Shown here: positions 43,152 through 55,600 of the stretch, piece after piece
Position numbering within the stretch: the stretch's first letter is position 1
How the letters are laid out: the number at the start of each line of letters is the position of its first letter
From: Dermacentor variabilis
Taxonomy: Eukaryota > Arthropoda > Arachnida > Ixodida > Ixodidae
DNA length: 64,000 nt
Direction: 5' to 3'
Assembly: GCF_050947875.1 (NCBI RefSeq)
Contig: NC_134569.1
Coordinates: forward strand, 38,667,277-38,731,276
The notes under the pieces: generated by a model
Seen by the model: only the letters and a program-made list of their open reading frames with translations
What the model was told of the DNA's origin: nothing
The model's database searches: none
Made by a program: the position numbers and the translations under genes

Positions 43152-46100
43152 AGGATTCACCTTATTCTGAAGAGAGAAAGAGCAAAAATTGTTCAAAAAG
43201 AAACAGGTCAACCTAGAGGCAGTAAGGGCAAAAGCATACAAATTCAGGCTGGTACGTGCAAACAAGTATGCAGCCTTAGAACAGAAAGATGAAGATGACA
43301 TAGTGGTAATGAAGGAAAGCGTCACTAGGCTGGCTTCAGAAGCAGCAATGGAAGTGGGAGGTAAAGCATCAAGGCAACCAGTAGGTAAGCTCTCCCAAGT
43401 AACGAAGGACCTAATAAACAAACGGCAAAGAATAAAAGTGTCCAACTAAAGAGATCAGATAGAATTCGCGGAACTATAAAAACTGATCAACAAGGACAAA
43501 ATAAGAAATATTCGACATTATAACGCGAGGAACACTGAGAAAGCAGTAAAATATGGACGTAGCAAGAAATCAGTGAGAGGGAAACTTGGCATAGGACAAA
43601 ACAACATGTATGCACTGAAAGATAAGCAGGGTAATATCATAAATCTCGAAGATATAGTAAAAGCAGCGGAAGAATTCTACACTAAACTGTACAATACCCA
43701 GAGGAGTCAGTATACCTCGATTAGAAATAGTCATGAACAGGATACAGAAACTCCTCCTACAACTGGCGATAAGGTCAGAAGGGCCTTGCAAGACGTCAAA
43801 CGAGGAAGAGCGACTGGAGAAGATGGAATAACAGTCGATTTAATCAAAGATGGAGGAGACATAATGCTTGGAAAACTGGCGGCTCTCTATACGAAGTTTT
43901 TATCGACTGGAAGGGTCCCAGAAAACTGGAATAATGCAAACATTATACTAATCCACAAAAAGGGAGACGTTAAAAAATTGAAACATTATAGGCCCACTAG
44001 CTTCAGAGGCTGCAATTGAAGTAGGACGAAAGGCACCCAGGCAACGAGTAGGCAAGCTATCCCAGGTAACAAAGGACCTTATAAAGAAACGACAAAGAAT
44101 GAGTGTCCAACTCAAGAGATAAGATAGAATTTGCGGAACTGCGAGAAGTGATCAACGAAGTTAAAATGATTGACATTAGAAATTATAACGTGAGAAAGGC
44201 TCAAGAAACCGTAAAAAATGGACGCATTAGAAGGAAACTTGGCATAGGAACAACCAAGATGTATGCACTGAAAGATAAGCAGGGAAATATCATCAGCAAT
44301 CTCGAAAGTATAATAAAAGCAGTGGAAGAATTCTATACTGACCTGTACAGTAACCAGATGACTCAGGACTACTCTGTAAGAAACAATAATGAACAGTATA
44401 CAGAAACTCCTCCTATAACTATATCTGAGGTCGGAAAGGTCTTGCAAGGCATGAAACGGGAAAAAGCGGCAGGATAGGATGGAATAACAGTCGATTTAAT
44501 CAAAGATGGAGGAGACATAATGCTAGGAAAACTGGCGGCTCTCTATACGAAGTTTCTATCGACTGCAAGGGTCCCAGAAAACTGGAATAATGCGAAAATT
44601 ATACTAATCCACAAAAAGGGCTACGTTAAAGAACTAAAAATTATAGGCCCATTAGCTTACTCCCAGTATAATATAAAATATTCACCAAGATCATTTGCAA
44701 TAGAACAAGGGCAACGCTGGACTTTAGTCAACCAAGAGAACAGGCTGGCTTCAGGAAGCGATACTCTACAATGGATCACATCCATGTAACATCCAGGTTA
44801 TCGATAAATCCGCAGAATACAATAAGCGTCTCTATATGGCTTTCATAGATAACGAAAAAGCACTTCTTTCTGTAGAGATATCAGCAGTCATAAAGGCATT
44901 GCGTAATCAAGGAGTACAGACCGCTTACGTAAATACCGTGGAAAATATCTACAGAGATTCTACGGCCACCTTAATTCTACACAAGTAGGAAGGTACCTAT
45001 GAAGAAAGGGGTGAGACAAGGAAACACAATCTCTCCAATGCTATTCACTGCGGGCTTGGACGAAGTATTCAAGCTATTAAACTGGGAAGGCTTAGGAGTA
45101 AGTATCGACGGCGAATATCTCAGCAACCTTCGATCTGCCGATGACATTGTTCTATTCACCAACAATGCAGACGAGTTACAACAAATTATTGAGGATCTCA
45201 ACAGGGAGAGTGTAAGAGTGGGGCTGAATATTAATATGCAGAAGACTAAGATAAGGATAAATAACCGGGCAAGGGAACAATAGTTCAAGATCGCAAGTCA
45301 GCCTCTAGAGTCTGTGAAGGAGTACGTTTACCTAGGTCAACTAATCGCAAGGAACCCTGACCATGAGATGGAAATTCACAGAAGAATAAAAATGGGTTGG
45401 ATCGCATACGGGAGACATCGTGAGCTCCTGACTGGGAGCTTACAGTTATCATTGAAAAGGAAAGTGTACAATCAGTGAATTTTACCGGTGCTGACATATG
45501 GCGCAGAGACTTGGAGGCTGACAAAAAAAGAAGCTTGAGAACAAGTTAAGGACCGCGCAAAGAGCGATGGAACGAAGAAAGCTAGGCATAACATTAAGAG
45601 ACAGAAAGAGAGCGGTTTGGATCAGACAGCAAACGGGTATAGGCGATATTCTAATAGACATTAAGAGAAAACAGTGGCGCTGGGCAGGTCATGTAATGCG
45701 CAGATTAGGTAACCGTTGGACCATTAGGGTGACAGAATGGGTACCAAGGCAAAGGAAGCGCAGTAGAGGACGGCAGAAAACTAGGTGGTGCGACGAAATT
45801 AGGAAATTTGCGGGTGCTAGCTGGAATCGGTTGGCGCAAGACAGGAGCAATTGGAGATCTCAGGGAGAGGCTTTCATCCTGCAGTGGACTATGAAATATG
45901 ATGATGATGATGATGCCCACTAGCTTGCTCCCAGTATTATATAAAATATTCATCAAGATTATCTCCACTAGAATAAGGGCAATACTGAAATTTAGTCAAC
46001 CAAGGGAACAGGCAGGTTTCTGGAAGGGATACTCTACAGTAGATCACATCCATGTCATCAATGAAGTAATCGAAAAATTCGCTGAGTACGTGCAATCAGC

Positions 46101-46612
46101 CATTTTATTCGGCTTTCATAGATTACGAAAAGGCATTTTATTCAGTAGAGATAGCAGCAGTCACAGAGCAATTACGTAATCAAGGAGTACAGACCACCTA
46201 CGTACATGTATTGGAAAATATTTACAGAGATTCCACAGCTACCTTAATTCTGCATAAGAAAAGTACGAAGATACCTGTAAAGAAAGGGGTCAGACAAAGA
46301 GAAACAATCTCTACAATGCTATTCACCGCGTGCTTGGAAGAATTATTCAAGGTATTAAACTGGGAAGGCTTAGGAGTAAGGATGAGAAGCGAATATATCC
46401 GCAACCTTCGATATGCAGGTGACATTGTTTGTTCAGTAACACTGGGGACGAGCTGCAACAAATGATTCAGGACCTTAACACAGATCGACAACGTGAATTA
46501 GGAAATTGGCGGGCGCTTGTTGGAATCGGTTGGCGCAGGACAGGGGTATTTGGAGATCGCTTCGTCCTGCAGTGGGCCTAGAATTGGGTTGTGGTGATGA
46601 TGATGATGATTC
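43152..46612 (+). pseudogene. RTE/BovB copy 1, split by a second RTE
   Basis: The outer copy consists of 43152-44003 and 45927-46612. The first part covers the linker between EN and RT and RT up to '...NIILIHKKGDVKKLKHYRP'. The second resumes exactly there ('LLPVLYKIFIKII', 'AGFWKGYSTVDHIHVIN', 'KKGVRQRETISTMLF', 'LRYAGDIV'). Motif C is YAGD, not FADD. An internal deletion near 46490 joins RT to the final codons, and the copy ends with (GAT)n at 46597-46612. It is 5'-truncated with stops (TAA at 43447-43449 and others). Confidence 0.85.
44004..45914 (+). pseudogene. RTE/BovB copy 2, inserted into copy 1 (12-bp TSD)
   Basis: A 1.9-kb 5'-truncated copy starting in the EN-RT linker ('EAAIEVGRKAPRQRVGKLSQ') and ending in (GAT)n at 45899-45914. 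It is flanked by 'gcccactagctt' at 43992-44003 and 45915-45926. RT motifs: 'GVRQGNTISPMLF' (B) and 'LRSADDIVLF' (C, SADD). A TAG at 44475-44477 and frameshifts near 44640, 44985 and 45480 disable it. Confidence 0.9.
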
Positions 46613-46851
46613 ATCCGCCTAGCTCGACTGCATTTTCCTCTCTCTGGGGCCCGTTTTAGTACTCGGTCAGACCCAGGGCTATCTGTTCCGCACAGTACAT
46701 TACACCTGCCCAACTGGGCTGCATGATTTCGGTTGGAATACGCATAGCAGCCTTTGCTTTGTAATCTCCCGTCTCAATGTGTGACGTATGATTAGTGGTG
46801 GTAAAAGAACGTGTACGTGTATAGTTGTATGACCAATAAGGGAATTTCTTT
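46613..46851. other. 3' flank of the GH18-like gene
   Basis: This should contain the 3' UTR of the - strand gene ending at 46852. I see no AATAAA on the - strand within it. Confidence 0.4.
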
Positions 46852-47086
46852 TTAATCACGTCTCTGCTCATCGTCGAGTCGTTTCACAATGGCCCCTATG
46901 AGCGGGTACTCGGGCCCCCCGCAGCGACCAGCGAAGTCGTCGTGCTCGGGATCCCAGAAGCCTAGGCAGCTTGAACCCGCCTCCTCGTGCACGGCGGCAA
47001 CGAAGGATCGCGCCCGGGCCGGGGACAGGAAGGACACCAGGGCGCCGGAGCCCCACAGGCGACCCACCGATGACCAGCCGTCCCTG
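46852..47086 (-). CDS. GH18-like gene, exon 5 (C-terminus)
   Basis: The acceptor atacag|C AGG completes the Ser codon at 404. It encodes residues 405-481 and the TAA at 46852-46854. It contains the diagnostic 'DDFAGRCGGPEYPL' ending. Confidence 0.8.
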
Positions 47087-50000
47087 CTGTATGTACGAAA
47101 GCGCCGGACGTGAACAAAAAAAAAGGGGGGGGGGGGGAAGAATGAATGAATGCAAGGAAGGAAATATCCGGGGTAGCTATAGCTGCGGCGCCGGGGCCTT
47201 TTGCTATGATTGCTGCTTCACAGACTATAGGGACGCACCTACCCAAGGCACTTTAGGTATGCCGGTGGGCGGGGGGCAAAGAAAGTTGATTTCCTTCCTT
47301 GCTGGTCGGTATGCGGACCACGCGACTGCAATTTCACCGGCGCCCGTGGTATTGGCGGTGAGGTTAATATGGCGACGGTAATCACTGTTCATTTACTGGA
47401 AGCGCTGCGTATAACACGGGCACTGACTCACGGCGATCAGATGTACTGTTATCGTGGAATCCCGTTATGCGCTTGCGTTAGTCTTTCAGGTGGCGTATTT
47501 AAACTGTCTGTCGTGCATTCGTCATCGGCACGTCTCAAAGCACACGGACCGCCATCTAGAAATTGCAGTAAGCGCATCGAGTCGCGTGCGACAAACGCAC
47601 CGATCATGTGCTGTAAGTTCGTTGGCCGCTTGAGATGGTACCCGTATTATAGTTTTACTTGGCTTCACGGACGCAGCTTTTCACCGTGCTAGTATTCAAA
47701 AAATGGTGGCCCCGAAGACGTCAGCGCAGCATATTATCGCGCGTTGCCTACATTTTTTTCCACCGAGTTATCACAGTTATCTATTTGTCGCTCGGCGCAA
47801 GACACGCCTGTCGTGCTGTCCCGTTTTCTTCTTATTATTATTACTTCTTACGCAGCTTGTCGACATGCTGGCACCCCATGACAACGGCCGCGATGACCTC
47901 GATGACAAACCATCTTTACGTGGTCTTTTCTGCGCGCTAACCATATTGCTTCTTGCCGAGAACGTACCAGGGCCAACAACGGGTTTAGCACGGGCTTACC
48001 TTGTCCTGGGCGTCCTGAGGAATCGTGCCGCGCAGATGCGATCGTACGGCACTAGCGTAGCGTTGGCTGCGGTCATCGCCACGCCTGCCAAGCTGACGGT
48101 GTGGCAGGCGCGGGCGCTCTCGTTTCCGCCCAGCTCGGCCACCCGGCTGTGCCACCGCAGAGCCTCGTAGCCGTGGTACGACGGGTCCAGGGCGCCTGGC
48201 GACGACGACGGGTACGGGGCGGGAGCGACCAGCAGCGAGTCACGCCCTAAGGTGGCCAGGAGTCTGCGCAGTCGCGTTCAAGGGCGCTCAGGCGAAACCC
48301 GACAGAAGCGCCTCGAGTAGGCATGCCGGGCTGGCTAAGCCCAACATGCGCGAGTTGCGCGCTTACTCGGCTGGACTCGCTTTTAAGACGCATGCCCGAG
48401 TTTATGCATGACCCGCCGCTGCGGTGACTCAGTGGTTGTGGCGTTCTGCTGCAGAGCACGACGTCGCGGGTTCGACTACCGGATACGTGGTGGCGGCATT
48501 TCAATGGGGGCGACGTGCAAGAACGCTCATCTAGGTAGATCAAGGCGCGTGTTAAAAAACCCCCAAACGGTCAAGATCTGTCTGGAGCCCTCCACTCTTT
48601 TGTTAGTAACTGTCAGCGCCTGCGTGTGTCTATTTTCCCTTCTACGTGCTTGTGCTGTTTCTGCTACAGGAAATAACTCCAAATGTCTTACGAAGCAAAG
48701 AAACAATAATTAACGTAAAGAATGACGGAAATTTAGAATTCTACATTTCAATTTGGAAAGCCATACTTATTCTCCCTTTCATTTATGTTTTTCGTTTCAT
48801 TGTCTGTTGCCTTCATATCATTCGCAAACAATGTAAACAAGGCAGAGGTTCATATGAAGATGAAGGCCGATGAAGTGCCGAGCAGTAGTCATATGAGGAA
48901 TGTCCAACACTTCCACAACGGACTTGTCTTCGGAACAAGTCCTCTCGTCGAACTGTTGGCTCCGGTGATATTCCTTGCTCTGGCACTGCTCATAAGCAAC
49001 GTAGAAATGTAGGCATTGTTTATACAGTTCGCGTCATTTTTACGCTGATCTTATGCAATTAAATTCGCCATTGCAACTCATTAAAACCAGTATCATGTGA
49101 AGAGTTTGCAACAATCTCGCTACAAGAGCCAGCAAAGTTGAAAAGGCCTATAGTTTGCAAGGCAACTGGGCGCTCAGCGGATATGTATACCAAAATGAAA
49201 TAATCCCAACAATGAGAGTCTTACATTCAGAGGATCCAAGTGCCTGTAAAAAGGATGCTGGGTGGCATGCGTGTAACGAAAAAGGGGAAAGCACAGTTCG
49301 GGAAAAGTACATCTCACCAATGGGGAATACCCCTGCGTTCGGTTTGAAGACGAAGCAATAAGACAGTTTCTCCGCGCAACGAGTACATACGAGAGCTGCG
49401 TCGGAAATAGAAAGCAACGAAGATTGAACAAGAAGGAAGGAAGGAAAACTTTATTTGGTCCAGCAAGTAGTGATAATTAATCACTAAGCGGGCCGCTCCC
49501 ACGCCGGGACCGGAAGGCCAAGCCTCACGGCCACGTCGTGAGCCTGCTGGACAGCCCAGAATTGTTCATCCAGGTCCGGGCTGCGAAGTGCAGCCTCCCA
49601 CCTGGACGCATCCTTGATCGCCGAGTCTTCAATTCTTTCGCAAGACCAGAGCATGTGTTCGAGCGTAGCTAAAGCACCACAATCTTGGCAATAAGGCTCT
49701 GTATACGTCTCTGGATAAAACATGTTCAGTCTCCGTGGGCAAGGATAAGTACCAGTCTGTAGTAAGCGTAATGTAAGTGCCTGAGCCCTGTTTAGTTTAG
49801 GATGCGGCACACTGTAAACCCTGCGATTAAGAAGGTAATACTTCGTGAACAGGAAGGCAAGAGGAAATAAGATAGGCCTGTGAAGTGCTGCCAACGTACA
49901 GCAGAGTTAGACCTTGGGAAGAAAGTGGACAAACATGGGGCGCTGAGCTTACATACACTGTGGCAGTGTTCCCGGGTAAAAGAGAGATGTTCTTGGGCAG

Positions 50001-50924
50001 GGTTGTCTAATTGCTTCTGCATTCCCAAGCGACCCATTTCTTTCGTCTTTAGCCGTACCGCTGGGAATTTTCTCGCATATGCAAATGTGTTAATGTCAAC
50101 GCTCCCAGAGCCACCGAGACGAGAACTTAGGTGGTCGAGACAGATCCCATGCTCGCGATGTTAATCATGCAAGTTGATTAATGTGTGTGTGTATGTATGT
50201 TGTTTCGTTCAACTTTTCATTTTTTTCTTTCTCTTTTCTTTTCACCGAGGACGGCGCCTTTATTGACCAGTGCGCAGCACCAACCGCATAAGTATCCAAT
50301 ATTCTACTCGTGCAGCACCCTAAAGGAATTAACCAGAGGGCTTCCTTTGCATTGGCTGCGTAGGTGGCAGTATATGCTGTACTCTTGAAATGACGACCGA
50401 CTGATTAGTCAAAACTTGTAGGCCCACTGACTGGTGCATATAAAAATACACATAAACTGGTCAGTGTATGGACATCAGCAAAGTTTATCACCTAAGGTGT
50501 ATGCACCTGGGGGTTTTTGTTTCTAAAAGCCGCGTTTACTTCGCTGCGAAAGATAATGACATCATATTAGGTGGCCCAGGAATATAGAGCAGTGTTGTAT
50601 CCGGATCAGAATCAGACCTCTGACCTTCAATGCCAAAGTGAGGACGGAAACATGCGTTTCAAACATGTTGTACGATTCGTAATCAGCATGCATGAAAACT
50701 GACCTACTGCCTTTATCAACGCTTACAGGTTAATCTGCACACGCGTCGTATATTACATGCCAAAGGGCAGGTGCAGCACATAATCAAGAAAGCTCAACGC
50801 CTGTCTCCATAGACTGATTAAATGTGAAATCGTGTGAGGCCGGCATACAAGTATACTCTCTTCACCAACATTCACGATTCATGGTTCTCAAGCGGGCTAA
50901 AAGAGTCATTTCAGCGATTGAACA

Positions 50925-50959
<35 letters not shown>

Positions 50960-52565
50960 CTACTCATTAATGATAACAAATTCATGGAGAAGTGACAATT
51001 TTCGCCCGCCAGGATTATTAGCAAATGGAGAAGTCAAACCATAGAAATCTTTCTCTATGGTCAAACTGTGCGACAGGCATGCACTATGAAGTTATATTAA
51101 ACTAAAATTAACTAATCATATTATAGCAGGCTTTAGGCATACGTTCCAACTGTGAAACCGGGCCGCTCAAGGCTCAAGGAGTGCTCACTTGGTGGGAATC
51201 GTGAGAGCTTCATCACTTTCGAAGCATCCCGTCATTCGTATTGACTCGAAGATTAATGCGGATATACGGAACCCCTTAGCGAAAACGACTAGGCAGCTGA
51301 CCAAAAATTATCACCGCCTTCTTCGGCGCAACTGAACACTGCGATTCTTCACACGCGATCGTAACAAAACGAATATATCCTGCCAGCATATCCTCATGAA
51401 CTGACAACGCGTCGTTTCGAAACGAAGTTCTTGTGTCTGAGGAAAACTTTGATCTTGGGCTAGTCGGCTCGTACGTCAGCGTAGCGCCAACACGACTGAC
51501 ACACGAAAGTTGGCTGGATCAGCGTCCTTCCCGTCACCTTTCTTGTGTCCGCCGCGTTCGCTACGGTTGTCGCTTCAATAAAAAACTTCGTTTGTTTCCC
51601 CGAACCCATCTGGGCGCACCCACGTGCGCACGTCGAGTGCCTCGGCGGTGGCAGCGTCCACGACGAAGCCGAGGCGGACGCCGTGGCCCCGCAGGGCGAC
51701 GCGCAGGTCGGCGGCGAGGCGCGTGACGCGATCCCGGTAGATGGCCGACGGCCTGCGCCAGTGCAGGTAGGCGCAGCAGAACGCCGTGCGTCGCCGCACG
51801 TCCAGCAGCCTCGCCGTGAACTGGCCCGCGCGCCACGAGCCAAACAGCGCCGTCAGGTCGGTGTCGGTCTGGCCGGCCCCCACTGCGCCCGCACGCGCGT
51901 GGTGATAAGCGCGCGCTGAATCGGGCTCGACAGCCAACGGCCCCCCGCCACATACCGGCATCTTCAAAACCGCACCGCTGGAGTAGGCACACGCGACGAA
52001 GAGAGGACACACGAAGAAGGCGATGACAAGCAACCGATTTATACTCAAGAGGGGGGACATATTCACGCAAACAAAATTCGACTCACCGCATGCAAATTGT
52101 TGTACTGCGTAAACCGGCCACGTTGCACACGTTCAAGAAGCTAACCTCTTTCTCAGAAAGTGGTACTGATGGCGCACTGTTCTGTCAGTCTATCGATGTT
52201 TTCAAAGGCTTCGACAATCTTTCCAGTGTCTAGTAGCGCTCTTTCCCAATACATTGTAACCATGAAACACCGACCTTCTCTTTTCGTTCTGTGTGTCTGG
52301 TGCTACCATCTTTATCAACCAGCCCGCCTGCATATACTCTGCTCTAAATAGCACCAGATCGTACGCGCTAAAATCAACATAGACCCGTCGTCCAACTTAA
52401 CCCTAACAATAACGGCGCATCTCTGGCGGCTTAAGCTTAACAAAGCAGGTAGTAAGGCGCAAACATCGAATGGTTTGCAAGGAGGACGCATTAAGCTAAC
52501 AGCTCCGTTAAATGCACCTCAAACAGAAATATCCAGAAGCCTTTACAGGGCAAGCAAAATGAAGT

Positions 52566-52605
<40 letters not shown>

Positions 52606-55600
52606 CTTGTAGGGTGTAGCCTACTAGCGCTACTAAGGTTGGACCCCGGCCGAAACGTAGGCAATCAAGCATCGTTTCTTTCGTACGTGGTTCCTCAACC
52701 TACAAGTGCCTGTTCAACTACCGGATCCCGACATACTCTCACTTTCGTTTCTTTCACGCTCGGAAAACTTTTACGTAGCAGGTATTGAGCAACAGAAACT
52801 GTATCGAGAGTTGTTTATGTCGCTCTACAATTTTCTCATTGACACTTTTCATCTAAATGTAATATTCGAGAAGTTGATCAAATAATTAAAACTAATTGTA
52901 TAATTAGATAGAATGAAATAAAATAATTTGAGTATCTCCAAGCGACGGTAAACAACATTACCCTGGTTCTGGCCGCCTACGTAGCATTCGCATATCTTTT
53001 AACTCTGGCTAAAGTTAGCTGGGGCACCCTGTATAATAAGAATGCATACCTTTGACGATGATTGCGATCGGCTTGCGGGCGCTGGCTAGGGCGGCAATGC
53101 TCTGCAGCGCCTGTGTATCTTCGGGCGCCGTGTTCACAGACAGGCAGCAGTAGGCCACTACGTGGCAGTAGGCGTACGGAAACGTGTCGGGGCTGTATCC
53201 CGGCCGTCGGTTCTGCTCGTGGTACACGCACACGAACCTGCGTCGAGTAACTTCATATGTACTTTGGATATTGTTGTTTGGTCGGACATGGAAGCGCGAC
53301 GTGGCGTTACGTAGTACGTCGTAAAACAAACCAGAGTGTAAGCACTCCTCCGGAGACTTCTAGCACGATTTGATATGGTATGGTGTGGTATGGTACACGA
53401 AGCCGAATAGAATCATCCGCTCAGCGAAGTGTTTCGTGCCACCATCGCTCAATCGAAAAATTTTGCGGATTCAGCTAGAATCACGGTTCACTCGGATGAG
53501 GGTAGTGTATAGTTCGGGTGTTGCTCAGCATCTATGTAGAATTTCTCCCTACTTCCCTACGGGCCTTTCTCGTTACTGACATCTTAAAGGTGCCAGCCGC
53601 TTGATCAAGCGCCGTACAACACACCACTGCTCGGCTTTTTTTATTTCCTCCATACGGAAAAACTCCGTTCGCGACATTGCGGCACCCAAAATGATTCGCA
53701 GGGCATCTTCATTGACTCAATGAACAATTGAAGGTCGCTGGATACCTGACATAAGATATATACGTAACTGATTGGTAAGGTTAAGCTGACATGTACAACA
53801 ATGAGTTTGCATTTCACGACATTTTTGAACATTTCTTTAGCGTTTACGTTCTGCACATAAGGTCACTGGCACGGTCATTGCGAGAAACCCTGGCATCTAA
53901 GTCCTATTCCGGTTCAAAACTTCCCCGGACTTAGGCGTGTAAGTTACTTCTTCTTCGGGAACTACACAGCAATATAAATAGAAGCCGCCATGTCTTTTTG
54001 AACGTTCTGTTAGTCACACCCGCCGCGGTATCCCAGTGGCTCGTTGAGCTGCTGAGCTCGAAGTCGCCGGTTCGATCCCGGCCGCGGCGGTCGCATTTCG
54101 ATGGGGTCGAAATGCAACAACGCTTGTGTACTCAGATTTATGTGCACATTAAGGAATGCCAGGTGGTCAAAATCAATCCGGAGTCTCCCATGTACTACCA
54201 CGTGCCTCACAATCATATCTTGGTTATGGCAAGTAAAACGTAAGAATCTTTTTTTTTTTTTTTTAACGCCAGTGACTCAAATATCATATCGTTATTTGCA
54301 GCGAAGCTGTATATGACTCGGTTTCCGGGATTTCTTCGTTTCCATCGACAGAACAGTCGACAGAAAACCGTTAAATGAAGTGAAGCGAGAAGTGCCTATC
54401 TCCATTAGAATTACGCATGCAAGACCCACCCCAGTATTCGTTTCAATAAAGAAAAGCACGAAATAAATCTCAAAACCACATGATAGATGATAAGGCGTGT
54501 TCGAAAAATGCGAAGCACGTATCGCTCGCCGCAAGCGTCTCCCGGCAAACATTGCGCTTGCATAAGCTGCAGTTGCCGGGAAGCGGCAACTGTAGCATAC
54601 GAAGCAGGGAGTGACGTCACTACACATTCATATGTAAAAGAAGAATCCGCCTAGCAATTGATTTCATTTGCGTTCCGATAGCGCTATGGAAAGGCCACGC
54701 ATAGTTAGGACTCCCGAAGAACAGCGAGGCTACAGTGCAGACATTTTAAAACCAGAGAACAGATGGTGTATCCAGTTCGTGATGAAAGAGTTTGGTCTCA
54801 TGTGCTTCACCAATAAAAGTCAGTCAACTACTGTGCACAAGTCGTGTATGTATTTGACTTTAGCTAGGAATCTCTCTAAAGTACCCACGGAAAACCTCAC
54901 TGTTTACCACATCGATCACAAAGCAGTTATTGTCAGTTTAAATAAATAAAGTTTTGGTACAGCGCATTTAGTTGTCTTGCTGTCAATCATTCCATGTAGT
55001 GCGTTCCTCAATCGTTAAAGGCTACGTCACATTGGTTTATCGGATCAGGTGATACCACAACTTCACTGGCCAACGACCACTGGCCAACGACCCTCGCAGC
55101 GTCAATTGGTGCCCAATTCTTGTCACTCAACCTCTCCTGCTTGGAGAGCCCCTCCACTTGCACAACTTCTGATATGTAAACCAAGCATAAACTGAAACGC
55201 ATCGCCTCGTCCTACACACGAACTGAACATGCAAAAGAGGATGACTTTCATCGATCTAACTAAGCCATTCTAAGCTTCGACGTCAACGTCGTGAAAATCC
55301 CATGGCACAAGTTGTTCAAACCTTTTAGCTTACCAGAAAGAGTGTCAAGTAAGGAAAGTGCTTTAAGTTACATATTTTAATGCAGACACTTTGCATCCGA
55401 AAATGCGTACATCAATAATACTCAGTATAGGGCTCGTAAGAAGACTTAACCAAACCTTGCCCTCACATGAGTCAAAGGATTTCCTTTTCATGGTTCTCTT
55501 CTCACGAATACGTGTTCTCGACGACACGTGGCGTTCACTAATCTAAACAAGCTGTCGCTCTAGAAAGAAATGAAGGGCTCACAACTTATAAAATTACTAA

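Larger units (their letters stand above)
48264..51623 (-). other. Intron 3 of the GH18-like gene
   Basis: The intron is 3.4 kb and holds a Ruka copy (48411-48600), a fragment related to the 42290 repeat (about 48920-48965, 'aactgttggctccggtg'), a LINE 3' end (49430-49900) and a (CT)n run (50926-50961). Confidence 0.7.

Noticed and set aside
47703..48170. 155-codon + strand ORF with a poly-Leu stretch
   Set aside because: It overlaps exon 4 of the - strand gene and its flanking intron, with no domain.
51978..52066. N-terminal extension of GH18 exon 3 with a signal peptide (MNMSPLLSINRLLVIAFF)
   Set aside because: The hydrophobic stretch is the translated polypyrimidine tract of the acceptor, and a start here would separate the exon from exons 1 and 2.
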